Both the position numbers and the translations under genes were made by a program. From assembly GCA_018715585.1 (NCBI GenBank), contig DVLH01000003.1, forward strand, positions 1 through 7,665: a stretch of 7,665 bases of DNA, read 5' to 3'. The DNA is from Candidatus Aphodomonas merdavium (GTDB lineage: Bacteria; Bacillota; Clostridia; Christensenellales; Aristaeellaceae). Below the pieces are notes generated by a model that was not told the DNA's origin, made no database searches, and saw only the letters and a program-made list of their open reading frames with translations. The number at the start of each line of letters is the position of its first letter. The stretch's first letter is position 1. Shown piece by piece: positions 1 through 6,415 of the stretch.

Positions 1-881
1 AGCTTTGGGGATTCGCAGCTCCAAAGCTGCGGTGCGTGGACGGGAAACGCAAAATGCTGCGTTTCCCCGCTGCCCTGCGCCGTATGCAGCACCGTTTTGC
101 CATCCATGAGCGCTGCATGCAGCGTTGCGCCCTCGCCCCCTTTGCTGAGCGCCATGGAAACGTCCACCTTCAGGGTGGCGTCGGCGTATGCATCGTCAAG
201 GAGCGTCCGAATTCGCAGGTCGCGCACGTGCGCCTGTGGAATGCAAAACAGGCAGACGCTGCGGAACAGGCCGGAGAAGCGAAAGAAGTCCTGGTCTTCC
301 AGCCAGCTGCCGGTGTTCCAATGATACACACGGCAGGCCAGCTTGTTTTCCCCCTGCGCAAGATAGGGCGTCAGCTCGAACTCGGCGGGGGAGAACGAAT
401 CGGCCGCAAAGCCGACGTATTGCCCGTTCAACCATACCGCGATACAGCTTTCTGCCCCCTCAAAGCGGACGAACACGCGCCGGCCGCGCATGTGTTCGGG
501 CAGGAAAAAATACTTGGCATAGCAGGCTACGGGGTTATGCTCGCAAGGGGCCTCCCCGACGGCGACCTCCTCCACGCCATCCCAGGGATATTGTACGTTG
601 ACATATTGGGGCGCGCCATAGCCTTCCAGTTGGATGTGCGCAGGAACGGCGATGTCCGCCCACGGGCGGCAGTCGTAATCGCTGCGCTCAAAGCCGGGGA
701 TGACCTGACGCTCGTTTAAAGCGTAAAAAAACTTCCATACGCCGTTGAGCTGCATGCAAAAGCTGGTTACCCCTCTCTCCAGCTCTTCCATGCTGGCGTA
801 GGCGATGTGGTCGGAATGGGCGCACAGCCTGTTTTCCGCAAAGCAAGCCGGGTCTTTTAAATACCGATCATCAAAACTCAT
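1..881 (-). CDS. GH2 beta-galactosidase, N-terminal part (3' end beyond window)
   Basis: Reading the minus strand from the ATG at 881 gives 293 uninterrupted codons running off the left edge. The protein opens with DRYLKDPACFAENRL and AHSDHIAYAS, the usual start of LacZ/EbgA-like GH2 enzymes. It continues with LNGVWKFFYA (45-54), PQYVNVQYPW (91-100, Asn95 matching the substrate-binding Asn102 of LacZ by motif), VWLNGQYVGF (149-158), DSFSPAEFELT (161-171) and SWLEDQDFFRFSGLFR (192-207), the LacZ Asp201 region. This covers the sugar-binding jelly-roll domain and the start of the first immunoglobulin-like domain. The catalytic barrel lies outside the window; full-length relatives are about 1000 residues. 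No signal peptide is seen, so it probably acts in the cytoplasm, removing terminal beta-galactose (inferred). GGAAAG lies 6 nt before this ATG. An in-frame ATG at 899 would add six residues and is a possible alternative start. The gene follows a terminator, so it is probably transcribed separately. Confidence 0.93.
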   Translation of the reverse strand, partial: MSFDDRYLKDPACFAENRLCAHSDHIAYASMEELERGVTSFCMQLNGVWKFFYALNERQVIPGFERSDYDCRPWADIAVPAHIQLEGYGAPQYVNVQYPWDGVEEVAVGEAPCEHNPVACYAKYFFLPEHMRGRRVFVRFEGAESCIAVWLNGQYVGFAADSFSPAEFELTPYLAQGENKLACRVYHWNTGSWLEDQDFFRFSGLFRSVCLFCIPQAHVRDLRIRTLLDDAYADATLKVDVSMALSKGGEGATLHAALMDGKTVLHTAQGSGETQHFAFPVHAPQLWSCESPK

Positions 882-891
882 GATTGTCTTT

Positions 892-908
892 CCACGCATC
901 AAGCGTGG
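892..908 (-). other. Small hairpin just upstream of the beta-galactosidase start
   Basis: On the minus strand CCACGC, loop TTGAT, GCGTGG forms a perfect 6-bp stem with a 5-nt loop, ending 10 nt before the chosen ATG at 881. The alternative in-frame ATG (899-897) spans the loop and the start of the 3' arm, and the weak GGAAAG ribosome site begins within the 3' end of the stem. Folding could therefore affect initiation. A 6-bp stem is short and may be chance in GC-rich DNA. Confidence 0.3.
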
Positions 909-950
909 CGCGCTCCCTTCTGTTGACTGTATAAGTCTGTATCAAATGCG
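909..950 (-). promoter_or_regulatory. Probable promoter/operator region of the beta-galactosidase gene
   Basis: This lies between the terminator after the dehydrogenase gene and the beta-galactosidase start, and is the only AT-rich non-coding DNA in the window. On the minus strand it holds ATACAG twice, with starts 10 bp apart (941-936 and 931-926), bracketed by TTGA (945-942) and TCAA (926-923, overlapping the second copy by one base). TATACA (933-928) could act as a -10 element, but no convincing -35 box sits 16-18 bp upstream; TTTTTT of the terminator is there. The helical-turn spacing of the repeat would suit a regulator. No catabolite-responsive element or other known operator was recognised. 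Confidence 0.35.
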
Positions 951-983
951 AAAAAAGCCGCCTGAAAAACAGCCAGCTTTTTT
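951..983 (-). terminator. Intrinsic terminator after the uronate operon
   Basis: The 33-nt element is an inverted repeat. On the minus strand AAAAAAGC pairs with GCTTTTTT, an inner TGGCTG/CAGGCG pairs with one G-G mismatch and one wobble, and the loop is TTTTT. It begins 15 nt after the TAA of the dehydrogenase gene, and the T tract at 956-951 serves as the release run. The A and T tracts at both ends make it nearly symmetrical, so it could work in either direction. It marks the likely end of the lyase-to-dehydrogenase transcript. Confidence 0.75.
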
Positions 984-997
984 CTGTGGCGGGTGGA

Positions 998-1795
998 TTA
1001 CGGCTGTTTGCCAATATAGGCCAGGATGCCGCCGTCCACGTACAGGATGTGCCCGTTGACGAAGTTGGACGCGTCGGAGGCGAGGAACACAGCGGGCCCC
1101 TGCAGGTCGTCCGTAGTGCCCCAGCGGGCGGCCGGGGTTTTCGATACGATGAACTGGTCGAAAGGATGGCGGCTGCCGTCGGGCTGGCGCTGGCGCAGGG
1201 GGGCGGTTTGCGGCGTTTCGATATAGCCGGGCCCGATGCCGTTGCACTGAATGTTGTGCTCGCCATATTCGGAGCAGATGTTGCGGGTGAGCATCTTCAG
1301 GCCGCCCTTTGCCGCCGCGTATGCGGAGACGGTTTCTCGGCCAAGCTCCGACATCATCGAGCAGATGTTGATGATTTTGCCATGGCCTTTCTGGATCATT
1401 GCGGGAAGGACGGCTTTGGCGCAGATAAACGGCGCGTTCAGGTCAATGTCGACGACCTTGCGGAAATCCTCGGCGCTCATCTCCGTCATGGGAACGCGCT
1501 TGATGATGCCGGCATTGTTCACCAGGATATCGATGACGCCGACTTCGTCCTGTATCCTGGCAACAAGCGCCTGCACCGCGCTTTCATCGGTCACGTCGCA
1601 GACATAGCCGCGCGCCGCAATGCCCTTATCCCGATAGGCGGCCAGCCCCTTGTCCACCAGCTCCTGGCGGATGTCGTTAAACACAATGGTTGCGCCTGCG
1701 GCCGCGAACGCCTCGGCGATGGCAAAGCCGATGCCGTAAGAGCCACCCGTGATCCAGGCAATTTTGTGCTGAAGGGAAAAAGCGTTCATATCCAT
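998..1795 (-). CDS. kduD: 2-dehydro-3-deoxy-D-gluconate 5-dehydrogenase (KduD/DhuD type SDR)
   Basis: Classical short-chain dehydrogenase of 265 residues. It reduces 2,5-diketo-3-deoxygluconate with NAD(P)H to 2-keto-3-deoxygluconate, the step after KduI, in the cytoplasm. Visible motifs are the nucleotide-binding TGGSYGIG (16-23), NNAG (93-96), Asn120, Ser146, and the catalytic YAAAK (Tyr159, Lys163). The C-terminus (SRHPFDQFIVSKTPAARWG, then NGHILYVDGGILAYIGKQP) closely resembles, from memory, the streptococcal enzyme first annotated as gluconate 5-dehydrogenase and later shown to be DhuD in glycosaminoglycan uronate catabolism. Context with kduI and GH88 favours that role over true gluconate 5-dehydrogenase, though sequence alone does not exclude the latter. 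The start is set by AAGGAGG at 1811-1805, 9 nt before ATG 1795; an in-frame TTG at 1816 lies upstream of that site and is unlikely. A second ATG at 1789 is possible. The gap to kduI is 24 bp. Confidence 0.9.
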   Translation of the reverse strand: MDMNAFSLQHKIAWITGGSYGIGFAIAEAFAAAGATIVFNDIRQELVDKGLAAYRDKGIAARGYVCDVTDESAVQALVARIQDEVGVIDILVNNAGIIKRVPMTEMSAEDFRKVVDIDLNAPFICAKAVLPAMIQKGHGKIINICSMMSELGRETVSAYAAAKGGLKMLTRNICSEYGEHNIQCNGIGPGYIETPQTAPLRQRQPDGSRHPFDQFIVSKTPAARWGTTDDLQGPAVFLASDASNFVNGHILYVDGGILAYIGKQP

Positions 1796-1804
1796 CTGAT
1801 CCGG

Positions 1805-1811
1805 CCTCCTT
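1805..1811 (-). promoter_or_regulatory. Ribosome binding site deciding the kduD start
   Basis: AAGGAGG on the minus strand lies 9 nt before the ATG at 1795. It excludes the in-frame TTG at 1816, which lies upstream of it, and prefers ATG 1795 over ATG 1789, which would be 15 nt away. Confidence 0.85.
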
Positions 1812-1819
1812 GACAAAAT

Positions 1820-2662
1820 TTAGCGAAGTTCGGTGGTGGGGATGACATCCATGTCGTCAAACGCCTGGTTTTCGCCGCCCATGGCCCAGATAAAGGTGTA
1901 ATTGCTCGTGCCTGCGCCGGCGTGGATGGACCAGGACGGGCTGATGACGGCTTGCTCGTTGGCCATGACGATGTGACGCGTTTCCTGTCCCTCTCCCATC
2001 ATGTGAAAGACCACATTCCCTGCGGGAACTTCAAAGTAAAAATATACCTCCATGCGGCGCTCGTGGGTATGCGCAGGCATTGTGTTCCATACGCTGCCGG
2101 GTTCCAGCACGGTCATGCCCATGGAGAGCTGGCAGGTTTTGAGCACATCCGGATGGATGAATTGGTTGATGACGCGCTTGTTGCTGGTTTCCATCGCGCC
2201 CAGCGGCTTTTTCGCCGCGTCCGCAATGCGGATCAGGCGGGTCTCGTAGCGGGTGTGCGCGGGGGCGGAGACCATATAGAACTTTGCGGGAGCGCTTGCG
2301 TCGCAGCTTTCAAAGGTGACGTCCTTGGCACCCATGGCGATATACAGGCAGTCCTTGTAGCCCAAGGAATAAACGGTTCCGTCCACGCACACCGTTCCGG
2401 CGCCGCCCACGTTGAACAGCCCCAGCTCCCGCCGCTGCAGGAAATATTGTGTGCCAAAGTTATGCCAAATGTCAATCCCTTTGTCAATCGGCACCTTTTC
2501 CATTACGGGCATTACGCCAAGCGTCACCATACGGTCCACGTGGGAATAGACGGCCACGACCTCGTCCGGCACAAACAGCTTTTCAATCAGGAACTCCTTG
2601 CGGGTTTCCTCGGTGGTATAGCGCTTGAAATCGCGCTGGTTGCATGAGTAACGGATGTCCAT
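1820..2662 (-). CDS. kduI: 5-keto-4-deoxyuronate isomerase (4-deoxy-L-threo-5-hexosulose-uronate ketol-isomerase)
   Basis: A 280-residue cupin-fold isomerase (E. coli KduI has 278). It converts 5-keto-4-deoxyuronate, formed by spontaneous ring opening of unsaturated uronic acid, to 3-deoxy-D-glycero-2,5-hexodiulosonate in the cytoplasm. The sequence is KduI-like throughout: MDIRYSCNQRDFKRYTTEETR at the start, GGAGTVCVDGTVYSLGYKDCLYI (86-108), and the metal site PAHTHERRMEVYFYFE. His198, His200, Glu205 and His247 match the four zinc ligands of E. coli KduI (196, 198, 203, 245) with a constant offset of two, so the enzyme looks intact. AGGGAGG (2676-2670) lies 7 nt before the ATG. It follows the discoidin-like gene by 21 bp and precedes kduD by 24 bp, as expected for consecutive enzymes in one operon. 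Streptococci use an unrelated isomerase (DhuI) for this step; here the classic KduI is paired with a DhuD-like dehydrogenase. Confidence 0.97.
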   Translation of the reverse strand: MDIRYSCNQRDFKRYTTEETRKEFLIEKLFVPDEVVAVYSHVDRMVTLGVMPVMEKVPIDKGIDIWHNFGTQYFLQRRELGLFNVGGAGTVCVDGTVYSLGYKDCLYIAMGAKDVTFESCDASAPAKFYMVSAPAHTRYETRLIRIADAAKKPLGAMETSNKRVINQFIHPDVLKTCQLSMGMTVLEPGSVWNTMPAHTHERRMEVYFYFEVPAGNVVFHMMGEGQETRHIVMANEQAVISPSWSIHAGAGTSNYTFIWAMGGENQAFDDMDVIPTTELR

Positions 2663-2683
2663 AGATTTTCCTCCCTGAATGGT

Positions 2684-3472
2684 TTAATCGTTGCAGATGG
2701 GTTCAATGTCCCTGCCATAGACTTCGATTTGCCGAAGCGCCGGAAACGCGGAGGGATCGTCGCATTTGATCAGGCGGTGCAGCCGCAGCGTGCGAATCCT
2801 GTGCGCGCCAAGCGCTATGCGCTGCGCACCGTCCCGCTTCTGCAGCGGGAAGGTCTGCTCGTACCCGTCGTCCAGCGTCACCGTGCCCTCGATCCAATAG
2901 GCGTCGTGCGGGAAATCCGCCCGCAGGTACAGCGCGAGCGCGTCAATTTCCACGGTACGGCCGAAATCGAGCGTCAACTCCGCGTCCGTACGCGTGCCGA
3001 TGCCCCAGCTTCCAAAGGGCCATTCGCCGTGGCCCTTGGCGATATGCTGGCCGTCGATCACATTGCGGGCCGCAAAGACGCTTTCGTTGCGCGTTTCCAC
3101 GTTGGCCGTCGCGTGCGGGAAAGCGTCTGTTTCGCCGCGCTGGTCAACGGGATTCCGGGCCAGGTTGCGGTAGGCGTTGCCCAGAGCGGGCCGCAGGAAA
3201 AGCAGATGTTTTTTCCCCGCAAACGCTTGCGGCGGATAGACCACCAAGCCGTCGCCTGCAAGCGGCGGGCGAAAGAGGAAACGGCGCCGCGGCAGATAGA
3301 CGCGCGCGGGCGCTACCTGCTGGTCCACCTGCACGACGGCATGCTCGCCGTCCGACGAAAAAAGAATCTGATCGTCCTCCTGATAGCTTCCCTCGTAAAG
3401 CAGGGACACCTCTTGCGCGCCCTGCGCCCAGGCGAGCGTCTGCCCGCCGCGAATGATTTTGATGCTTGCCAT
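2684..3472 (-). CDS. Discoidin-like (F5/8 type C-like) domain protein, unknown role
   Basis: A 262-residue protein with no signal peptide and no membrane segment. Residues 1 to about 105 are beta-rich, with alternating hydrophobic strands (SLLYEGSYQEDDQILF, AVVQVDQQVAPARVYLP) and no family I can name. Residues about 125-254 look like a galactose-binding-like beta-sandwich: NESVFAARNVIDG (129-141), FGSWGIGTRTDAELTLDFG (153-171), an aromatic stretch LRADFPHDAYW (183-193), TVTLDDGYEQTFPL (197-210), and a closing ALRQIEVYG (245-253). These match the strand pattern of F5/8 type C/CBM32-type domains. It may bind a uronate-containing oligosaccharide or be an uncharacterised enzyme; neither is shown by the sequence. 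It starts 6 bp after the GH88 stop with a weak GAGGG site, suggesting translational coupling, and lies 21 bp before kduI. That position inside the pathway operon is the best clue to its role. Confidence 0.8.
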   Translation of the reverse strand: MASIKIIRGGQTLAWAQGAQEVSLLYEGSYQEDDQILFSSDGEHAVVQVDQQVAPARVYLPRRRFLFRPPLAGDGLVVYPPQAFAGKKHLLFLRPALGNAYRNLARNPVDQRGETDAFPHATANVETRNESVFAARNVIDGQHIAKGHGEWPFGSWGIGTRTDAELTLDFGRTVEIDALALYLRADFPHDAYWIEGTVTLDDGYEQTFPLQKRDGAQRIALGAHRIRTLRLHRLIKCDDPSAFPALRQIEVYGRDIEPICND

Positions 3473-3478
3473 ACGCCC

Positions 3479-4606
3479 TCACGCTCTGGCCATCCACAGC
3501 CGCGCGTCCGTGCCGCGCAGCTTGCAGAGGGCTTCCACAAAGAAATAATCGCCATAGAGAATGTTGACATGGCGGCCTGCGCCGTCGTCGTGATAGGAGG
3601 CGGTGCATTTTTGCAGGATGCCGCCGCTTGCGTCCGTCCAATCGGCGCACAGGTCATATTCCGCCTTGAGCAGGCGCAAGGCGGCTGCGCGGAAGGTTTT
3701 GGATTCCTCTGCCGGCGCAAGCGCGCTCAACTCTAGCAGCCCGCAGGCCGCCACGGCGCCGGCGATGTTATCAATGCGCTCCTCGTCCTTTGGCTGGCAA
3801 AAGTCGCTGTCGGTCAATCCGTCCTCGCGGATATGGGAAATAAAGTAGCGGGCGGAGCGCAGGGCGGCGTCGAGATAGCGCTCTTCGCCCGTGTTGATGT
3901 AGCTAAGCGTAAAGCCGTACAGCGCCCATGCCTGGCCGCGGCTCCAGCTGGACCCGGGCGCGTAGCCTTGTCCCATGGGCCGGTCCAGCACTTTTCCCGT
4001 GGAGGGATCGAACACGACGATATGGCAGTTGCTGCCGTCGTCGCGCAAGAATTCGCGCAGCGTCGTGTCCGCGTGGATTTTTGCAATTGCGGAAAAGCGG
4101 GGGTCGCCCGTCTGCTCGCTCGCCCAGTAAAGAAGGCTGAGGTTCATCATGCAGTCAATGATAGCATATCCCGCGCGGTCCTTGCCCGGCCATGCGCGGA
4201 TAAAGCCTGCGGGGTTGAAACGCCCCGCCAGCAGCGTGGCTGCGTGCAGCGTGTCGGACAGGGCCTGCCGACCGCCCAGGAGACGGTAGTGTGCGCCGGT
4301 GGAGAGCAGGTACATGAACCCGACGTCGTGGTTGAGCAGGTCAAACGCTCGCAGCTCGCGCGTGAGCAGCTCTTCCGTGCGCAGCGCCTCATCGCGGTAA
4401 ACCGCTTCGCCTGTCGCATGATAAAGCTGCCACATCAGCCCCGGCCAGAAGCCGCCCGTCCACCAGCTGTTGCCGTCAAACGGCGAAGGCGCATAGCGCC
4501 GGCCTTCGCTTTTATAGGGGATGATTCCCTGCGCGGCAGCTTGTTTTGCGCCGGAGGCAAACTTCCGGGCGGCCGACGCAAAGGCCGTGTCAATCCATTG
4601 TTCCAT
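3479..4606 (-). CDS. ugl: GH88 unsaturated glucuronyl hydrolase
   Basis: A 375-residue (alpha/alpha)6-barrel enzyme, close to the 377 residues of Bacillus sp. GL1 UGL. It hydrates the 4,5-unsaturated uronic acid at the non-reducing end of lyase-made oligosaccharides; the product opens to the KduI substrate. The two catalytic aspartates of the family are present: Asp94 in NHDVGFM and Asp151 in AIIDCMMN (Asp88 and Asp149 in GL1). His195, Gln213, Trp221, Arg223 and Trp227 fall in the family pattern HIVVFDP, GQGYAPGSSWSRGQAWALYGF. The substrate-side SWWTGGFWPG is at 47-56, and the family's closing LYGDYFFVEAL is present. No signal peptide, so cytoplasmic. This fits GH88 better than the related GH105 rhamnogalacturonyl hydrolases. 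GGAGG (4620-4616) is 9 nt before the ATG. The start lies inside the DUF2264 gene (17-bp overlap). Confidence 0.95.
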   Translation of the reverse strand: MEQWIDTAFASAARKFASGAKQAAAQGIIPYKSEGRRYAPSPFDGNSWWTGGFWPGLMWQLYHATGEAVYRDEALRTEELLTRELRAFDLLNHDVGFMYLLSTGAHYRLLGGRQALSDTLHAATLLAGRFNPAGFIRAWPGKDRAGYAIIDCMMNLSLLYWASEQTGDPRFSAIAKIHADTTLREFLRDDGSNCHIVVFDPSTGKVLDRPMGQGYAPGSSWSRGQAWALYGFTLSYINTGEERYLDAALRSARYFISHIREDGLTDSDFCQPKDEERIDNIAGAVAACGLLELSALAPAEESKTFRAAALRLLKAEYDLCADWTDASGGILQKCTASYHDDGAGRHVNILYGDYFFVEALCKLRGTDARLWMARA

Positions 4607-6410
4607 CGTAGCGTACCTCCGTCGGCGGATTTTCCCATCGTTCGCGGCCGCCCGTCACCGTGCCCAGCACGGCGCTGACCAGCACGCTGTCGCCTGCCGG
4701 CAGCGTGGCCCGCATCGTAGGCAGGAGAGTCCGTGGGACCATGAGGTTGGTGTTTGGCTCCGGCATGACGATTTCTCCGGTTTCAAACCCCGCCAGCCCG
4801 CGCACGCCGCTGACGCCCCAGGGCGCGATAACTGCGGCGCAGGATTCGGTTTCGATCGTTTCGGGCGTTACGGCGTGCTGGCCGAAGGTTACGCCGCCGT
4901 CCCAGCCGTCGCGGCAGATGGCGAAACCGCCCTCGGCCGCATAAAGCTTCCTGTCGGTGTGGATGCGGTGAATGCGAAGGTGCCACTCGCCATAGGGGCG
5001 GATTTCTGTTTGAACGGTTACGCCCGCGAAAGGATGCCATACGGATCGCACGCAGTCCTCGCAAAGCTCGTAGCTTTCGCAGCCGTAGCGGGGGTGGAAT
5101 GTGCTGCCGTCTTCGCTGAGGGCAAGCATGCTGTCAAAAGCGCCGTCTTTGAGCAGCTTCTGCGCTTTGCACACGCTGAACCCAAACGCCGTTGAGTAGA
5201 CAAACTTTTCGTACTTGGCCTCGTCGTGGCTGTGCTCATGGGCATGGTTGCCGGCGGTGAAAGCCATTACGTGGCTGCCGTCCTCGCTGCGCACGATGAG
5301 CATGCGCGCGTGCGGCTGGAGCGAGCGGAGCGGCGCGTCAAAAGGCTTTTCCTCTGCCTGCCAGAAGGGATGCTCCTGCGGCAGGCAAAGGCATGCGAAC
5401 GATTTCATTGCCCAATAGGGGGAACCGGGCGCGTTATAGCCTTCGGCCATGAGCAGGTTGGGATATCCATAGCCGATGGTGAGCACGCCGTCGCGCGTGA
5501 AGATTGGCTTTTGGAACCAGCGCCGCATGTTTGAAAGCAGCAGGCGCTTCATCACGCCATAATCGACCGCTTCGCCAGGCGCCTGCGCCAGGGCCAGCGC
5601 CGCGTAAAATGCGCCTTGGGCAAAGCGGTAGGTGAGGCTCCTGCCATAGGGGAGCGCTTCGCCGTTTTTGTCAAACCAACAGGCAAAATCCTGTGCCATC
5701 CGCTTGGCGCGCTCCAGGAAGGCGGCGCTGCGGGCGGGATCGCGGTCCTTCATGACCAGCGAGTAGATCAGGCCGTAGTAATGGAACGCCCACATGGTGT
5801 AATATTCGCGCTGATCGAAGTAGTCGAAATACCAGCCGTCCCCTTCGTAGTGCGATTCGATTAGGTCGAAATCCTCGCGCATCTGCTCCTGAGGGAAGGG
5901 CAGGCCGCAGATTTCAAAGCCGATGTTGACCAGCACGCGGAAAAAGGTCCAGTTGTTTTTGGGCATCTCATGATGGTTGATCTGATCCAGCCACCGGTAG
6001 AGCTGTGCCTGCGTGCGTTCGGGCAGGGAGAAGAAGAACGTTTTGGGGGCGACGGCCATGCCCATGCCGAACACGGCCATTTCTACCAGGCGTTGGTCAT
6101 AATCGACCACTTCGCCCCAATACTCTGGCGAGTCGGGATCGACGCCATGGATGATGCCTTCGCGCCAGCATTCCCATATCGCGCCGACGCTTTTGCAGCC
6201 GCCTGCAAGCATGGGTACGATGGCCCACAGGGGACGCGCAAACGCTTCCATTTGCGCGATTTCGTCGGGATAAACGGCGCCCGTATCTCCCAAATGCAGC
6301 CGTGCCTTGCCGGGGCTTAACAGAGGCAGCAGCGGTTCGATTAACGATACAGCTGCCCGTTCCACATCTGCCCGTGTGCGCAGTGGATTGTCCTTTACAC
6401 AGTTACCCAA
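4590..6410 (-). CDS. DUF2264 family protein
   Basis: A 606-residue protein recognisable as DUF2264. It has NPLRTRADV (8-16), MEAFARPLWAIVPMLAGG (54-71), GIIHGVDPDSPEYWGEVVDYDQRLVEMA (85-112), NNWTFFRVLVN (152-162), DGWYFDYF...EYYTMWAFHYYGLIY (191-216), GRSLTYRFAQGAFYA (256-270), GYGYPNLLMAEGYNAPGSPYW (313-333) and HEHSHDEAKYEKFVYSTAFGF (391-411). The first two-thirds look like an alpha/alpha barrel and the rest like a beta-sandwich, an architecture shared with uronate lyases and hydrolases. No signal peptide is seen. I recall some members being linked to exo-beta-glucuronidase activity (CAZy GH154), but am not certain this protein falls there. Between a lyase and GH88, a role in trimming uronate oligosaccharides is the natural inference. 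The start is TTG at 6410, five bases after the lyase stop, with AAAGGAG 9 nt upstream. Its stop overlaps the GH88 start. Confidence 0.92.
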   Translation of the reverse strand: MGNCVKDNPLRTRADVERAAVSLIEPLLPLLSPGKARLHLGDTGAVYPDEIAQMEAFARPLWAIVPMLAGGCKSVGAIWECWREGIIHGVDPDSPEYWGEVVDYDQRLVEMAVFGMGMAVAPKTFFFSLPERTQAQLYRWLDQINHHEMPKNNWTFFRVLVNIGFEICGLPFPQEQMREDFDLIESHYEGDGWYFDYFDQREYYTMWAFHYYGLIYSLVMKDRDPARSAAFLERAKRMAQDFACWFDKNGEALPYGRSLTYRFAQGAFYAALALAQAPGEAVDYGVMKRLLLSNMRRWFQKPIFTRDGVLTIGYGYPNLLMAEGYNAPGSPYWAMKSFACLCLPQEHPFWQAEEKPFDAPLRSLQPHARMLIVRSEDGSHVMAFTAGNHAHEHSHDEAKYEKFVYSTAFGFSVCKAQKLLKDGAFDSMLALSEDGSTFHPRYGCESYELCEDCVRSVWHPFAGVTVQTEIRPYGEWHLRIHRIHTDRKLYAAEGGFAICRDGWDGGVTFGQHAVTPETIETESCAAVIAPWGVSGVRGLAGFETGEIVMPEPNTNLMVPRTLLPTMRATLPAGDSVLVSAVLGTVTGGRERWENPPTEVRYDGTMD

Positions 6411-6415
6411 GGTTT

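Noticed and set aside
36..719. Plus-strand open frame of 227 codons at the left edge
   Set aside because: The minus strand encodes an uninterrupted GH2 beta-galactosidase N-terminus with many family motifs across the same stretch.
986..1813. Plus-strand open frame of 275 codons opposite kduD
   Set aside because: It mirrors the short-chain dehydrogenase almost end to end, which carries all family motifs on the minus strand; the antisense product has no recognisable domain.
1796..1816. N-terminal extension of the dehydrogenase to a TTG at 1816
   Set aside because: The strong AAGGAGG site lies inside this extension, 9 nt before ATG 1795, and the extra residues are not part of the SDR family.
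2729..3736. Long plus-strand open frame of 335 codons opposite the discoidin-like gene and the 3' end of GH88
   Set aside because: It is antisense to two well-supported genes, resembles no family, has an arginine- and alanine-rich composition typical of shadow frames in GC-rich DNA, and crosses a gene boundary.
3833..4678. Plus-strand open frame of 281 codons opposite GH88
   Set aside because: Antisense to GH88 with its catalytic residues intact; cysteine- and arginine-rich composition without a domain.
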